A stretch of DNA of 64,000 bases from an uncultured Roseobacter sp. (GCF_947495025.1 NZ_CANLXG010000003.1:558001-622000), one strand, 5' to 3'. Counted from the first letter of the stretch, positions 1-9,614 are shown. Numbers and translations are program-made. The notes: a model not told the origin generated them from the letters alone.

Positions 1-2
1 TG

Positions 3-662
3 CCCGCCGAACACGGTTGTACAGGCAATGGGAATGTCTTTCGGCTGTCTCATCCGGATGTATTCTCGCAGGTGCGTTCCGTCGGTGGTGTGACCGGTGC
101 CGTGGCGCATTCTTTCTGGTCGGAGTTCTTCAACCGTGCGCCGTTCGATGTGGTCCGGGATATCGAATACGATGAGCCTGACAGCGATACCATCTGTCAT
201 GGCCGGTTCCATACGATGACCGGCTATAACCTGAAAAATCAGATGACACCTTCTGACGTCGATCTGTTCGCCACGCTCACCAACCTCTGTGAGCGTTTCT
301 CACTGGATTACGGAATGCTGCACACCTGTACGCTGGACAGCATGGGCCACAGGTTTTTCCACGAGTGCCAGGAGATGGACCATGCCTGTTTCGTCATGGA
401 TGAAATGCTGGCACCTTTCATCCGTCGCTGGCGCGAGGCAGGCTATGAAATCATCGTCACCGCAGATCACGGTCAGGACGACCGCGGCCACCATGGTGGC
501 CGTGGACCATTACAGCAGGAAGCGGCGCTGTATTACTTTGGCGACGCCGAAGGGCCCGCACCCGACGTTGTGCTGGACCAGCTGCAGCTGGCCCCCACAA
601 TCCTGCACCGCCTCGGTGCGCCCGTGGCGGATACCATGCGGGCCGGTTCGTTTCTGACCTGA
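3..662 (+). CDS. Alkaline-phosphatase-superfamily (nucleotide pyrophosphatase/phosphodiesterase-like) hydrolase, 3' part
   Basis: The frame is open from the left edge of the window, so the start and the metal-binding N-terminal half lie outside it; about 219 residues are visible. The metal-binding motif TADHGQDDRGHHGG near the C-terminus, preceded by a segment rich in His and aromatic residues (SHPDVF, AHSFWSEFF), is typical of phosphodiesterase-type members of the alkaline phosphatase superfamily, which hydrolyse phosphate mono- or diesters with two metal ions. The stop TGA lies directly against the stop of the convergent acyl-CoA synthetase: positions 660-665 read TGATCA, so the genes end back to back with no gap and no room for a terminator. 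The substrate cannot be told from this part. Confidence 0.85.
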   Translation, partial: PAEHGCTGNGNVFRLSHPDVFSQVRSVGGVTGAVAHSFWSEFFNRAPFDVVRDIEYDEPDSDTICHGRFHTMTGYNLKNQMTPSDVDLFATLTNLCERFSLDYGMLHTCTLDSMGHRFFHECQEMDHACFVMDEMLAPFIRRWREAGYEIIVTADHGQDDRGHHGGRGPLQQEAALYYFGDAEGPAPDVVLDQLQLAPTILHRLGAPVADTMRAGSFLT

Positions 663-2558
663 TCAGCCGGCGGCGACGGCTGTGCCTGCCAGCTCCCAGG
701 GCCGTACAAAATCGCCAAGGACAGCGCCAATCGCATCTTCGCTGGCGCCGTTGGGCTCGATCTGGGCAACAAGACCGCGCTTTTTGTCGTCCTTCACAGA
801 AACGACCCGCGCTGCCACACCCGCTTTTTCCAGCGCCCCGTTATAAACACGGGTGATCGCGTTCTTGCGCAGATCTGGTTTGAAGATCTTGCCCACGGCC
901 GTTTTGGGCAGCTCGGACATGATTGTCATGTGTTTGGGCTGCGCAGCCCGTTCGTGTACGCGTTCTTTGCAGAAATTCAGCAATTCCTCTTCGCTGACCT
1001 GTGCGCCTTCGACCAGTTCCACGAAAGCACAGGGCACTTCGCCGGAATGCGCATCAGGCTGGCCGATGGCTCCTGCAAATGCCACAGCCTCGTGGTGCAG
1101 CAGTGCTTCCTCAATCTCGGCAGGATCAATGTTGTGACCGCCACGGATAATCAGATCCTTGGCTCTGCCCGTGATCCAGACATAGCCATCAGAATCGACC
1201 CGCCCGAGATCACCTGTACGCAGATATTCACCGAAGTAGAGGTCCACGTTCTTGTCGGTTTCTGTGTAGGTGTTGCCGACATAAACGCCCGGATTAGCGA
1301 CACAGATTTCGCCAATCTCATCCGTGTCAGCCTCGACGGGACCATCGGGGGTACCTTTGTAAATACGAACGTCGCAATAGGGCAGCGGAATACCGATGCT
1401 GCCAACCTTCTTTTCACCATCCGTCGGGTTGCAGGATACCAGACAGGTTGCCTCTGTGAGACCATATCCCTCGACCAGAGTAACGCCGGTCGCCTTTTCA
1501 AAGCGCCGGAACAGTTCAAGCGGCAGTGGAGCGGACCCCGAAAACGCCGTCTTGACCGTGCTCACATCCGCATTGATCGGGCGCTGCATCTTGGCAGAAA
1601 TGGCCGTGGGTACAGTAATGATAAAAGTGACCTTCCAGCGCTCAACGAGCTTCCAGAAATTGTCCATGACGCCTTCACCGCGATAGCCCTGCGGCGTCGG
1701 GAAAACCACATGCGCCCCCGATGTCACCGCCGCCATCAGGATCACGTGGCAGGCAAAGACATGAAACAGCGGCAACGGGCAGATGATTGTATCATCGGCA
1801 GAAAACAACAGCTTTGACCCCAGCCATCCGTTGTAGATCATACCGGAATAGCGGTGCTGTGCCACTTTTGGCATGCCAGTCGTGCCGCCGGTGTGGAAAT
1901 AGCAGGCGACGCGGTCTTCCTGTTTATCCTCAAAACCGAGCGTCGTGGCCTGTTTTGCCAGCTCGCCCATGAAATCAAGATACTTTGCCTGGTTCTGAAC
2001 AGTGCGTTTGGGACGGATCAGCGGCACGATCCACGATTTGGGCGGGGTCAGATAACGCAACAGGTCGACTTCGAGCACCGTCTCCACCCCAGGTGCCAGC
2101 GCTACGGCCTCCGCCGCCTTGTCTGCGACGTCGGTTTTCGGGAATGGTTTCAGGGTGACGACAACCTTTGCACCGGTTTCGCGCAGGATCGAACCGATCT
2201 GTTCTGCATCCAGCAGCGGGTTGATCGGATTGACGATCCCGGCAACCGCGCCCCCCAGCAGCGCAAACACCGTTTCGTTCGCATTGGGCAGGATGTACGC
2301 GACAACGTCATTCTCGCCAACGCCAAGCGAACGGAAAAGATTTGCTGCCTGCGCAGTCTTGCCCAGCAGCGCAGACCACGTCAGCGTTTCCGCCTTGTCT
2401 TTGGGACCAGAGAAAATCTGGTAACTTACCGCGTTGTGATTTGGAAACTTTTCCGCTGTACGGCTCAGCTGAGCGAAAAGCGTGACGGGCAGATCGCGGT
2501 CTGTCCACGGCATTTCATCCTGAATCGCATCGCGATCCGTGATCCCGGCAAAACTCAT
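663..2558 (-). CDS. Acyl-CoA synthetase (AMP-dependent synthetase/ligase), 631 aa
   Basis: Member of the ANL adenylating family; it would activate a carboxylic acid with ATP to the acyl-adenylate and then to acyl-CoA in the cytoplasm. Visible core motifs: HTGGTTGMPK (about 222-231, phosphate-binding loop), YGLTEAT (365-371), RTGDLGRVD (about 447-455), GRAKDLIIRGG hinge region, and the catalytic lysine in PKTAVGKIFKP (about K557). The start is placed at the ATG preceded by GGGAGGAGA seven bases upstream, not at the longer start at 2585. The length of about 630 residues and the insertion between residues 150 and 210 fit the broad fatty or branched acyl-CoA ligase group; the acid is unknown. It is convergent with the upstream phosphatase and lies in the same direction as the ABC exporter, 134 bases away. 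Confidence 0.92.
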   Translation of the reverse strand: MSFAGITDRDAIQDEMPWTDRDLPVTLFAQLSRTAEKFPNHNAVSYQIFSGPKDKAETLTWSALLGKTAQAANLFRSLGVGENDVVAYILPNANETVFALLGGAVAGIVNPINPLLDAEQIGSILRETGAKVVVTLKPFPKTDVADKAAEAVALAPGVETVLEVDLLRYLTPPKSWIVPLIRPKRTVQNQAKYLDFMGELAKQATTLGFEDKQEDRVACYFHTGGTTGMPKVAQHRYSGMIYNGWLGSKLLFSADDTIICPLPLFHVFACHVILMAAVTSGAHVVFPTPQGYRGEGVMDNFWKLVERWKVTFIITVPTAISAKMQRPINADVSTVKTAFSGSAPLPLELFRRFEKATGVTLVEGYGLTEATCLVSCNPTDGEKKVGSIGIPLPYCDVRIYKGTPDGPVEADTDEIGEICVANPGVYVGNTYTETDKNVDLYFGEYLRTGDLGRVDSDGYVWITGRAKDLIIRGGHNIDPAEIEEALLHHEAVAFAGAIGQPDAHSGEVPCAFVELVEGAQVSEEELLNFCKERVHERAAQPKHMTIMSELPKTAVGKIFKPDLRKNAITRVYNGALEKAGVAARVVSVKDDKKRGLVAQIEPNGASEDAIGAVLGDFVRPWELAGTAVAAG

Positions 2559-2692
2559 CAGTCTCTCCTCCCAGAGCACCCGCATTCAGGCGTTTTTGTT
2601 ATCTGACGGGCAAAATGCGGGTTTTGCCCCGTTTCTGCAAGCCATTGCACGCAGCGTTCATGCCCCGGGACGTCACGTAAAAAGAGCAGAAC

Positions 2693-4504
2693 CTATTCGG
2701 CCGCGATCCCGTCAGTGAACTGAAGCCGCGCGAGGCGCGCGTAAAGACCATCTTCGGCGACCAGCTGATCGTGCGGCCCGGTGGCAACCACGCACCCCTG
2801 ATCCATCACAACGATCCGGTCCGCCTTTTTCACGGTTGCCAGACGGTGCGCCACAATCAGCGTCGTACGACCTTCACTCAGGCGATCAACAGCAGCCTGT
2901 ACCGCGCGCTCGCTCTCGGCATCCAGCGCGCTTGTGGCCTCATCAAGCAGCAGAACGGGCGCGTCTCTCAGAATCGCCCGGGCAATGGCGATACGTTGTT
3001 TCTGCCCGCCAGACAGCATCACACCGCGCTCGCCCAGATAGCTTTCGTACCCATCAGGCAGCGCAGAGATAAAATCATGTGCTGCCGCTGCCCGCGCTGC
3101 GGCATCAATCTCGGCATCCGTTGCGTCCGGCCGGCCAAACCGGATATTTTCACGCGCTGAGGCTGCAAAAATCACCGGATCCTGCGGGACAAGCGCAACT
3201 GACTTCCGGAAGTCATCGCGACGCAGCTCCGCGAGGTCCTGGCCATCAAGGGTAATGCGCCCGGACGCGGGATCGTAAAAGCGCAGGATCATCTGGATCA
3301 CAGTGGTTTTGCCTGCACCAGACGGCCCCACGAAGGCGACGGTTTCCCCTGGCTCTATCTCAAGGGTTACACCATCCAGTGCGTTGATGCCCGGCCGCGA
3401 AGGGTATGCAAATGTGACATTCTCAAAGGCAATGCGTCCCTGAACCGGTTGCGCCAGAACCTGGGGCGAAGCGCTGTCGCTCACACTGTCTTCGGTCTGC
3501 AAAAGCTCCACCAGGCGTTCCGTCGCCCCGGCGGCACGCTGCAGTTCACCCCAGATCTCAGAGAGCGCGGCGACACCGCCCGCGACCATGACTGCGTATA
3601 TCACAAACTGCACCAGAGCGCCCTGTGTCATCTCCCCTGCCCGGACATCGCGCGCGCCGATCCAGAGCACCCCGACAATGCCCGCAAAAACCAGAAAGAT
3701 CACAATGACGGTCATCACCGCCCGCGTGAATACACGCCGCCGCGCCGCATCATAGGATTGCTCGGTCATGTCCGAAAACTGTGTGCGGCTGGCGGCTTCA
3801 TGCGTGAAAGCCTGAACCGTCTGCACCGCGCCCAGAGCCTCAGAGGCATTCCCGGATGACGCGGCAATCCAGTCCTGGTTTTCGCGGCTCAGAACACGGA
3901 GGCGGCGACCCAGCACAAGGATCGGAACAATCACCGCCGGAACAAGCAGCAGAACCAGGCCGGTCAGTTTAGCCGATGTCAGAAGCATCAGAACCAGTCC
4001 GCCGGCGAATATCAGCAGGTTTCGCAGCGCAATTGACACCGACGAACCAATAACCGAGAGGATCAGGGTTGTATCCGTGGTGATCCTGCTCAGAACCTCG
4101 CCGGTCATTGTCTTTTCATAAAACGCCGGACTCATCCCGATCACCCGGTCAAAAACAGCTTTGCGGATGTCTGCGACGACCCGTTCTCCCAGCCGCGTAA
4201 CCAGTGCATACCGCAGGCCTGTCCCAACAGCGAGAAGCGCGGCAATGCCCAGCGCTGCAGCGAAATAAAGGTCCAGATCACGCGCGCTCTTGGTGTCAAA
4301 GTTGTCGACAACCCGGCGCACAGCGAGGGGCAGCGTCAGAGACAGCATCGCCGTGACGACGAGCGCCAGAAGCGCGGCAGCCATCAGACGCCGGTACGGC
4401 CACAGAAACGGCATCAGAGCCCTGAGTGCGCCAAGCCGTTTGGATTTTTCGCGTTCATCGCTCTGCCCCGGCACGCCGGGTGCGGGAGGGTTTGGCCGGG
4501 CCAT
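2693..4504 (-). CDS. ABC exporter, fused permease and ATPase (MsbA/multidrug type), 603 aa
   Basis: Half-transporter with an N-terminal six-helix membrane domain (about residues 25-330) and a C-terminal nucleotide-binding domain. Walker A GPSGAGKTT (near residue 393), signature LSGGQKQRIAIARAI (near 500), Walker B VLLLDEATSALD and H-loop IVAHRLATV are all intact, so it should be an active homodimeric exporter of lipids or hydrophobic compounds. The start at 4504 has GAAGGA upstream and begins MARPNPPAPG; the longer start at 4597 would add an unlikely leader. It lies upstream of the acyl-CoA synthetase on the same strand and the two could be cotranscribed. The substrate cannot be inferred. Confidence 0.93.
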   Translation of the reverse strand: MARPNPPAPGVPGQSDEREKSKRLGALRALMPFLWPYRRLMAAALLALVVTAMLSLTLPLAVRRVVDNFDTKSARDLDLYFAAALGIAALLAVGTGLRYALVTRLGERVVADIRKAVFDRVIGMSPAFYEKTMTGEVLSRITTDTTLILSVIGSSVSIALRNLLIFAGGLVLMLLTSAKLTGLVLLLVPAVIVPILVLGRRLRVLSRENQDWIAASSGNASEALGAVQTVQAFTHEAASRTQFSDMTEQSYDAARRRVFTRAVMTVIVIFLVFAGIVGVLWIGARDVRAGEMTQGALVQFVIYAVMVAGGVAALSEIWGELQRAAGATERLVELLQTEDSVSDSASPQVLAQPVQGRIAFENVTFAYPSRPGINALDGVTLEIEPGETVAFVGPSGAGKTTVIQMILRFYDPASGRITLDGQDLAELRRDDFRKSVALVPQDPVIFAASARENIRFGRPDATDAEIDAAARAAAAHDFISALPDGYESYLGERGVMLSGGQKQRIAIARAILRDAPVLLLDEATSALDAESERAVQAAVDRLSEGRTTLIVAHRLATVKKADRIVVMDQGCVVATGPHDQLVAEDGLYARLARLQFTDGIAAE

Positions 4505-4745
4505 TTGTTGTCCTTCAGTACCGTGCCCTTTTGTGGCCGCAGCATGCACGGGCGTCAAGTCGCCCTGCCCCGTCAGCGGCGTCTCACCGCACCACATTGT
4601 GGCCTATAGTAAACGCAGGCCCGGTGCTGAATATCTGTGCCCCGGAAATCAATACGACTGCAGCAGCTTCACATCGCGTGACCAGTGCGGTTTTCCGGGT
4701 GCGAACAAGGGAGAGATTATGCGTTGGCCTTACCGGCTTTTTACA

Positions 4746-4819
4746 TGGAGCGGGCGGCGGGAATCGAACCCGCGTCATTAGCTTGGAAGGCTAAGGTCTT
4801 ACCACTACACAACGCCCGC
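4746..4819 (-). tRNA. tRNA-Gly (anticodon TCC), CCA encoded
   Basis: The minus strand folds as a tRNA: acceptor GCGGGCG (complement of 4813-4819) pairs with CGCCCGC (complement of 4750-4756), the D region contains TAGTGGTAAG, the anticodon loop is CTTCCAA with anticodon TCC, and the T arm is GCGGGTTCGATTCCCGC. Discriminator T is followed by an encoded CCA (4746-4748). No clear terminator follows. Confidence 0.97.
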
Positions 4820-5238
4820 TCAGTGCGTTCACCTACTATTTCATACCCATTCGGGCGTCAAGCGGAAGCAATCGAATGACCGTCTGACGCCGCAAACTTC
4901 TGCCAGTGCAATTCGGCCCGTTCGGGATATGTGATTGCGGGCGGGTTTAATCCGTCGACGTCCCGAAAGCCGTCACTGGTACAGAGCGCAGCATCCTGGC
5001 TTGCGCGAATGACTGCACTGCGGACCGGGCAGAAATGCAGTTGCTCGAATTCAGATTCCTCGTTGCCTTCATCGCGAAGGCAGTCAGTGCACCGATGGCC
5101 GGAACCGGTTGGTCTCTGCAGACGCAGCATTGTGGCTGCGGCAGACCCGGAAACGTCGCGGCATCACCCAAATGGGTGTTTTGCAAGGGTGTGCAATCGT
5201 TAACGATCACTCCGTTCATGGTTTACGGAGTTATGACA
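4820..5238. other. Spacer without a gene; contains a diverged repeat copy
   Basis: Short overlapping reading frames on both strands show no family signature. Bases 4907-5025 align with 16735-16856 (see repeat entries), so this is degenerate spacer rather than coding DNA. Confidence 0.6.
4907..5025 (+). repeat. Diverged intergenic repeat, family 1, copy 1
   Basis: Aligns by eye over about 120 bases with 16735-16856; the best shared stretch is CGAAAGCCGTCACTGGTACA here against CGAAGGCCGTCATTAGTACA in the other copy, followed by GCAGCATC in both. No terminal inverted repeats or ORF were seen. Confidence 0.55.
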
Positions 5239-5883
5239 ATGAAAACTACGCTATTGCTTTCAACGGTCGCCTGCTTGTTTTTCAGCGCGGCTCAGGCAAC
5301 GACAATTGGGTCGTTCACATTCGACGACAACGCTTTTGCAGATGCAGCTGAAATTTCGACCGGCGTTGGCGGGGCTGGTGTGCCTTCCGCCGCTGCTGAT
5401 GGTGACCTGGGAACTGAGTTCCAGCTGAATTTCAATCTCGGTGGAAATCCAGAAGCAACACTCGCATTTTCCTTCACCGACAACGAACTTTTCAACGGTC
5501 CCGGTATCGATTTGATAGCGTTCGGGGACAACAATAACGGACGTCTCCGTTTGGAAAGAATCGGTGTGACTCTTCCTGTTCAGGGCGTCGGGCTGGGAAC
5601 ATTTAACATAGGAGAAGGCGGTTCGCGTTTCGGAGGGGGGATCAACGGTTGGGACCTGTCTGATTTTGGCTATGCTGATGGCGAAGCATATACAACCGGG
5701 TTGCGCATAGCGCCGGAGGGCATTTTTTCCCGTGTGTATGACATCGCCGCACTTAATAGCCGCGCGAGAGTCATCGACCCCGGCCCGGACCCGAGCGCGG
5801 TTCCGCTTCCGGCGGCGGGGTGGCTCTTGCTGGGTGGCCTTGCCGGGATGGTCGGGCTTCGCCGACGTCGTGCCGGTTCCTAA
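5239..5883 (+). CDS. VPLPA-CTERM sorting-domain protein, 214 aa
   Basis: Secreted or surface protein with an N-terminal signal peptide (MKTTLLLSTVACLFFSAAQA) and a C-terminal tripartite tail at about 190-214: VPLPAAGWLLLGG, a hydrophobic stretch, and RRRRAGS. That tail is the VPLPA variant of PEP-CTERM, processed by an exosortase and linked in such bacteria to exopolysaccharide or surface assembly. The middle is an acidic, Gly/Asn-rich beta-type domain with no recognised catalytic residues. ATG 5239 is chosen because GGAG lies eight bases upstream; ATG 5233 would leave only two bases. No exosortase gene is in the window. The neighbour downstream is the LuxR-hydrolase fusion, which may or may not regulate it. 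Confidence 0.88.
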   Translation: MKTTLLLSTVACLFFSAAQATTIGSFTFDDNAFADAAEISTGVGGAGVPSAAADGDLGTEFQLNFNLGGNPEATLAFSFTDNELFNGPGIDLIAFGDNNNGRLRLERIGVTLPVQGVGLGTFNIGEGGSRFGGGINGWDLSDFGYADGEAYTTGLRIAPEGIFSRVYDIAALNSRARVIDPGPDPSAVPLPAAGWLLLGGLAGMVGLRRRRAGS

Positions 5884-6206
5884 AGGGGCCAGGGATGCGG
5901 GGGTGGTTGCGCATTTGTGACATGCCGGTCCTGCAGGGTCACCCGGAGTGTTGCATTCGTGATCTGGATTGCCTTTTCGCGGATGCGACCGGTTCAGCCT
6001 GCTGATCCGGGGCGCCTTTTTTTGCAGCCTGGGGACGTTTTTTTGTCTCAGTGACACGATTGCTTATCTGTCATCTTGCCCTTTGACCGGAATGATTGCC
6101 CCGTCAGGAAGACGCGGTGTATTTTCATTCAATAACTTCATTTCTGACTGGACGCAGTTCGTACTGAGCGAACTGCAAAATTGCAGCGAGAGCCCAGGGC
6201 CTGGCC
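5884..6206. other. Spacer without a gene
   Basis: No coding signature. Two T-runs (about 6018-6024 and 6039-6045) follow GC-rich stretches, but I could not build a convincing terminator stem before either. The region presumably holds the promoter of the gene at 6207. Confidence 0.5.
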
Positions 6207-7802
6207 ATGAAAACCAACGATGCCTTTTTTGAAGAAAATGTCCGAGATGTTTTTTCTCTGGTTCCAACGGATGTAGCTCTGTCCGCCAGCCGCGAGGTTA
6301 TAGCCCGGTATGAGGACGGCGCCCGTCCCATCTCGAGCGCCGTAATCTGGTGTGATTTTCGCAGTGATGGGAAATTCCTGCGTGCAGGTGTGAGCGATGT
6401 CGGAACCATGGAGACGCGGTCCGTTCTTTCAGCAGAAGCCGAGCCGGTTGTTCAAGAGATTGTCACCTACGCTGAAAATCACCGGCTACAGGCCGGGATG
6501 CTGACCCCGTCAGATCTGAACGGTGGGTTCCATTGGTGTATCCCATACACCCCCCCGACGCAGAACGCGAAACCGAAAGCGGGCTTTCGAACACTTCTGA
6601 TTACCGAAAATCTGTTCCGCGAAGTTTTCGACCTGTTCAACAGTGCAGGTAAGCTGACGCCCGCTGAAAAACGATGCGTTTACCAACTTGTTTCAGGTCT
6701 CAGGCCGACCCACGCTGCCGAGGTCGATGAGGTATCGGTGGAGACAAAACGGAGCCACCTGAAGCGGGCGATGAACAAACTGCATTGCTCAAGTCAGTCT
6801 GAGCTGATGCGGATGATGATCAGTCAGATGATCCACGTAATTTACTTATGTGAATCAGAGACATCGGGAAACAAGGTCATTGAAGCATTCACAATGGATC
6901 ATCTTCATGGCTCAATCCGCCTGCTGTCGCAGCGATTGCCCAATGGACGCCTTCAGCGAGTCTGGGAAATGGGGCCGGCAAACGGAAAACCGCTTCTTCT
7001 GCTTCATGGCGTCTTGTTTCCGTTTCTGTTGCTGAATGCGCAGGAACAGCTTGAGCGCATCGGTATCAGGCTCGTTATCCCCGTCCGCCAAGGGTATCTG
7101 GAGGATCAGACAAAAACAAACAGCTTTGACGAAGGCAATCTGGTAGAGCAGACCCTCGAAGATCTTGAAGAGTTTGTTCGTCTGACCTGGAACGGTGCAA
7201 TTGACGTACTGTGCCATTCGAGCGGGTCCTTTCTGGGCATGTACCTGACCCAGCGCTGCCCAGACCTGATTTCCCGGCTTGTGGCGGTTTCGGTGAACCT
7301 GGCACAGGAAAATCCCGAAGAAAGGACCTATGCTGCCAGTTTCTTCAGCGGCATTCGCAAGCTCTCCAACCGCACCGGCATACATGATGCGCTGGTAAGG
7401 CAGTTCCAGAAAACGACCTTCTCCAATGCTGCAGCAACACGTTTTGTCCTGCGGCGGCTGTTCAGAGAAAGCCCGACAGATCTGGAAGTTCTGAACGGAG
7501 TTTTAGGGGCAGGAGAAGCCTTTGACTGGTATCAGGCGATGTATGCCAGCTCGATGACTGGGATAGCGTCAGATTTCCGTATGGTTTATTCTGACCCCGG
7601 TGAAGCGATCTCGAAGATCAGCGTACCAACGTTCTTTCTGCACGGTCCGGACGACGGGTTTACCAGTCCCGACCTGATGGAAGAGTACACATCAGGAAAT
7701 GAAAATGTGTACCTGAAGGTTCTGCCCGTTGGTGGCCACCTGGTCGCAGCAAGCCATCCAGAGCTTTTCTGGACAGAAGTCGACGCACTCCTGCGAAACT
7801 AG
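6207..7802 (+). CDS. LuxR-type HTH fused to an alpha/beta hydrolase, 531 aa
   Basis: Three parts are visible. Residues 1-145 are an N-terminal region of unknown fold. Residues 149-205 are a LuxR/GerE helix-turn-helix (KLTPAEKRCVYQLVSG ... SVETKRSHLKRAMNKLHC). Residues about 250-531 are an alpha/beta hydrolase with oxyanion region LLLLHGVLF (263-271), nucleophile elbow CHSSGS (Ser338, with Cys336 where Gly is usual), acid HGPDD (Asp482 or 483) and GGH (His511). All three triad positions are filled, so hydrolysis is plausible, but the domain could also serve as a ligand sensor for the HTH. The gene stands alone between a CTERM protein and the sulfatase. There is no strong ribosome site; ATG 6207 gives a sensible N-terminus. 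Confidence 0.87.
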   Translation: MKTNDAFFEENVRDVFSLVPTDVALSASREVIARYEDGARPISSAVIWCDFRSDGKFLRAGVSDVGTMETRSVLSAEAEPVVQEIVTYAENHRLQAGMLTPSDLNGGFHWCIPYTPPTQNAKPKAGFRTLLITENLFREVFDLFNSAGKLTPAEKRCVYQLVSGLRPTHAAEVDEVSVETKRSHLKRAMNKLHCSSQSELMRMMISQMIHVIYLCESETSGNKVIEAFTMDHLHGSIRLLSQRLPNGRLQRVWEMGPANGKPLLLLHGVLFPFLLLNAQEQLERIGIRLVIPVRQGYLEDQTKTNSFDEGNLVEQTLEDLEEFVRLTWNGAIDVLCHSSGSFLGMYLTQRCPDLISRLVAVSVNLAQENPEERTYAASFFSGIRKLSNRTGIHDALVRQFQKTTFSNAAATRFVLRRLFRESPTDLEVLNGVLGAGEAFDWYQAMYASSMTGIASDFRMVYSDPGEAISKISVPTFFLHGPDDGFTSPDLMEEYTSGNENVYLKVLPVGGHLVAASHPELFWTEVDALLRN

Positions 7803-7967
7803 TTGCGGCCGCGAGGAATACTGCTTTGTCCTTAGGGCGAAACGCAGCTGTGGGCGGAGCTGATCGTCGCTTGTGTCTGCTCCCGGTCAGTTGTGTCACC
7901 GGTTTAATCGAAGAGATACTGCCGCCCGGCCAATGTGTTCATTTTCGGGAAACGCGCGCCTGGACAG

Positions 7968-9614
7968 TCACCTGTTCCCGGACGGCTTCAGGTCACTGAA
8001 GGCTTGCCCTGTCGCACTCTGGTATTCCTGAGCATCCCAGAACCCGATGAGAATTCCATCTTTCGCGGCTGTTTTCTGGCGTGCCAAAACAGCAGGTGTG
8101 GCCGTAATCCTCGTGTGGTGACGGGTCGCCCACCTGAGCAAGGCTGCTTCCATTCGCGAACGCACCTCGACATGCTGCGGCGCGTCGGAGCGTCCGAGGT
8201 CGTCAAGTTCGTCAGGATCCTTTTCAATATCAAAGAGGACCGGCGCGAACCCTTCACAGCAAATGTATTTCCATCGGCCGTCAAAGATCATGGTCGTGTG
8301 GGCATTTTCCTGTCGCACGCCAAGTGATGCTGCCATCTCGGACCAGTGATAATCATGCTCGCTGATGACGAACTGGCGGGAAAACCCTTCGGTCCCGTGC
8401 AAAAGTGGCGTCAGATCGCGGCCCTCGATCACGTGGGGTTTTGGCGTACAGCCAAGCGCATTCATGAAGGTCGGTGCGAGATCAATCATCTCGACAAGCG
8501 CGTCCGACACCATCCCACGGTTCGCATCGGCTTCGGGACGGGGATCAGCGATGATCAGCGGCACCTTCACCGCCATCTCGTGATAGAAATCTTTGTCCCC
8601 CATCCAGTGATCGCCCATGTAGTCACCGTGATCGGAAGTAAAGGCAATGATTGTGTTCTCGCTGAGCCCCTTCTCATCCATCCAGGCGAACAGCCGGCCG
8701 AGGTTGTCGTCCAGCTGTTTGATCAGGCCCATATAGGCGGGGATGACGTGTTCGCGCACATGATCACGCGAGAAACTGCGACAGACACGGGCGTCGAGAT
8801 AGGCGCGCATCAAGGGATGGTCGGTTTCGCGTTCGGCATCTGACCGGACGGGGTCGACAATATGCGTCTCGTCATACATGTCGTGATAAGGGGCCGGAAC
8901 GATATAGGGCCAGTGCGGCTTAATATAGCTGAGGTGGCACATCCACGGACGGCCGTCCTGCATCGCCTCTTCCATGAATTCCATGGCCCGGTCCGTCATG
9001 TAGGCGGTTTCCGAATGCTCTTCGGGGATGTTGGCGGGAAGGCGGGAATTCTTGAGCAGCCAGGCCGACAGAAGCTCTCCGTTCTGGTCTTTGCCGGAAT
9101 TGGCGAAGTCTTCCCATGGGTTGTCGCTGTCATAGCCATGGGCCACGAGATAGTCGTCATAGGCAGACCATTGCTGCCGAGCGCTGTCGGGATGAAGGCC
9201 ATCATCACGCTCGAATGGCTCGAAGCCACATTCCGACCGATGCACTCCGATTTCACTTTTGGGATCTATGCCAAGCCAGGCCATACCTTCTTTGTCAGCG
9301 ATCATATGTGTTTTTCCGACGAGCACAGCACGGGCACCGGCTTCGCGCACGTGATCGCCCAGCGTGGGTTCTCCGACCCGAAGCGGCATGCCGTTCCAGG
9401 TTGACCCGTGGCTGCGGACATAGCGCCCTGTGTAAGCGGACATGCGCGACGGGCCACACACCGGCGATTGCACATAGGCACGATCGAAACGCACGCCGCG
9501 CTCAGCCAGCGCGTCAATATGGGGCGTGTGCAGGTGAGGATGGCCGTAGCAACTCAGATAGTCAAAACGAAGCTGATCTGCCATGATCCACAATATGTTG
9601 GGCCTGTCGGTCAT
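7968..9614 (-). CDS. Sulfatase-like hydrolase (sulfatase / phosphonate monoester hydrolase group), 548 aa
   Basis: Alkaline phosphatase superfamily. The N-terminus has a metal-binding Asp in NILWIMADQ (Asp13) and the sulfatase signature C53-G-P-S-R57, in which the Cys is the formylglycine precursor. The second metal motif is SDHGDYMGDH. The cysteine-type signature and the sequence around DHGDYMGDHWMG fit choline-sulfatase or phosphonate monoester hydrolase relatives rather than classical phosphatases. No signal peptide is seen, so it is probably cytoplasmic. The ATG overlaps the stop of the upstream marR gene by four bases (ATGA), indicating translational coupling, and the divergent TRAP importer probably supplies the substrate. 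A formylglycine-generating enzyme is not in the window. Confidence 0.9.
   Translation of the reverse strand: MTDRPNILWIMADQLRFDYLSCYGHPHLHTPHIDALAERGVRFDRAYVQSPVCGPSRMSAYTGRYVRSHGSTWNGMPLRVGEPTLGDHVREAGARAVLVGKTHMIADKEGMAWLGIDPKSEIGVHRSECGFEPFERDDGLHPDSARQQWSAYDDYLVAHGYDSDNPWEDFANSGKDQNGELLSAWLLKNSRLPANIPEEHSETAYMTDRAMEFMEEAMQDGRPWMCHLSYIKPHWPYIVPAPYHDMYDETHIVDPVRSDAERETDHPLMRAYLDARVCRSFSRDHVREHVIPAYMGLIKQLDDNLGRLFAWMDEKGLSENTIIAFTSDHGDYMGDHWMGDKDFYHEMAVKVPLIIADPRPEADANRGMVSDALVEMIDLAPTFMNALGCTPKPHVIEGRDLTPLLHGTEGFSRQFVISEHDYHWSEMAASLGVRQENAHTTMIFDGRWKYICCEGFAPVLFDIEKDPDELDDLGRSDAPQHVEVRSRMEAALLRWATRHHTRITATPAVLARQKTAAKDGILIGFWDAQEYQSATGQAFSDLKPSGNR

Noticed and set aside
930..1817. Plus-strand frame of 295 codons
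   Set aside because: Antisense shadow of the acyl-CoA synthetase, whose catalytic motifs are intact on the other strand.
6000..6050. T-runs considered as Rho-independent terminators after the CTERM gene
   Set aside because: No stable stem immediately before either T-run.
5260..6057. Minus-strand frame of 265 codons
   Set aside because: Antisense to the VPLPA-CTERM gene, which has a signal peptide, ribosome site and sorting tail.
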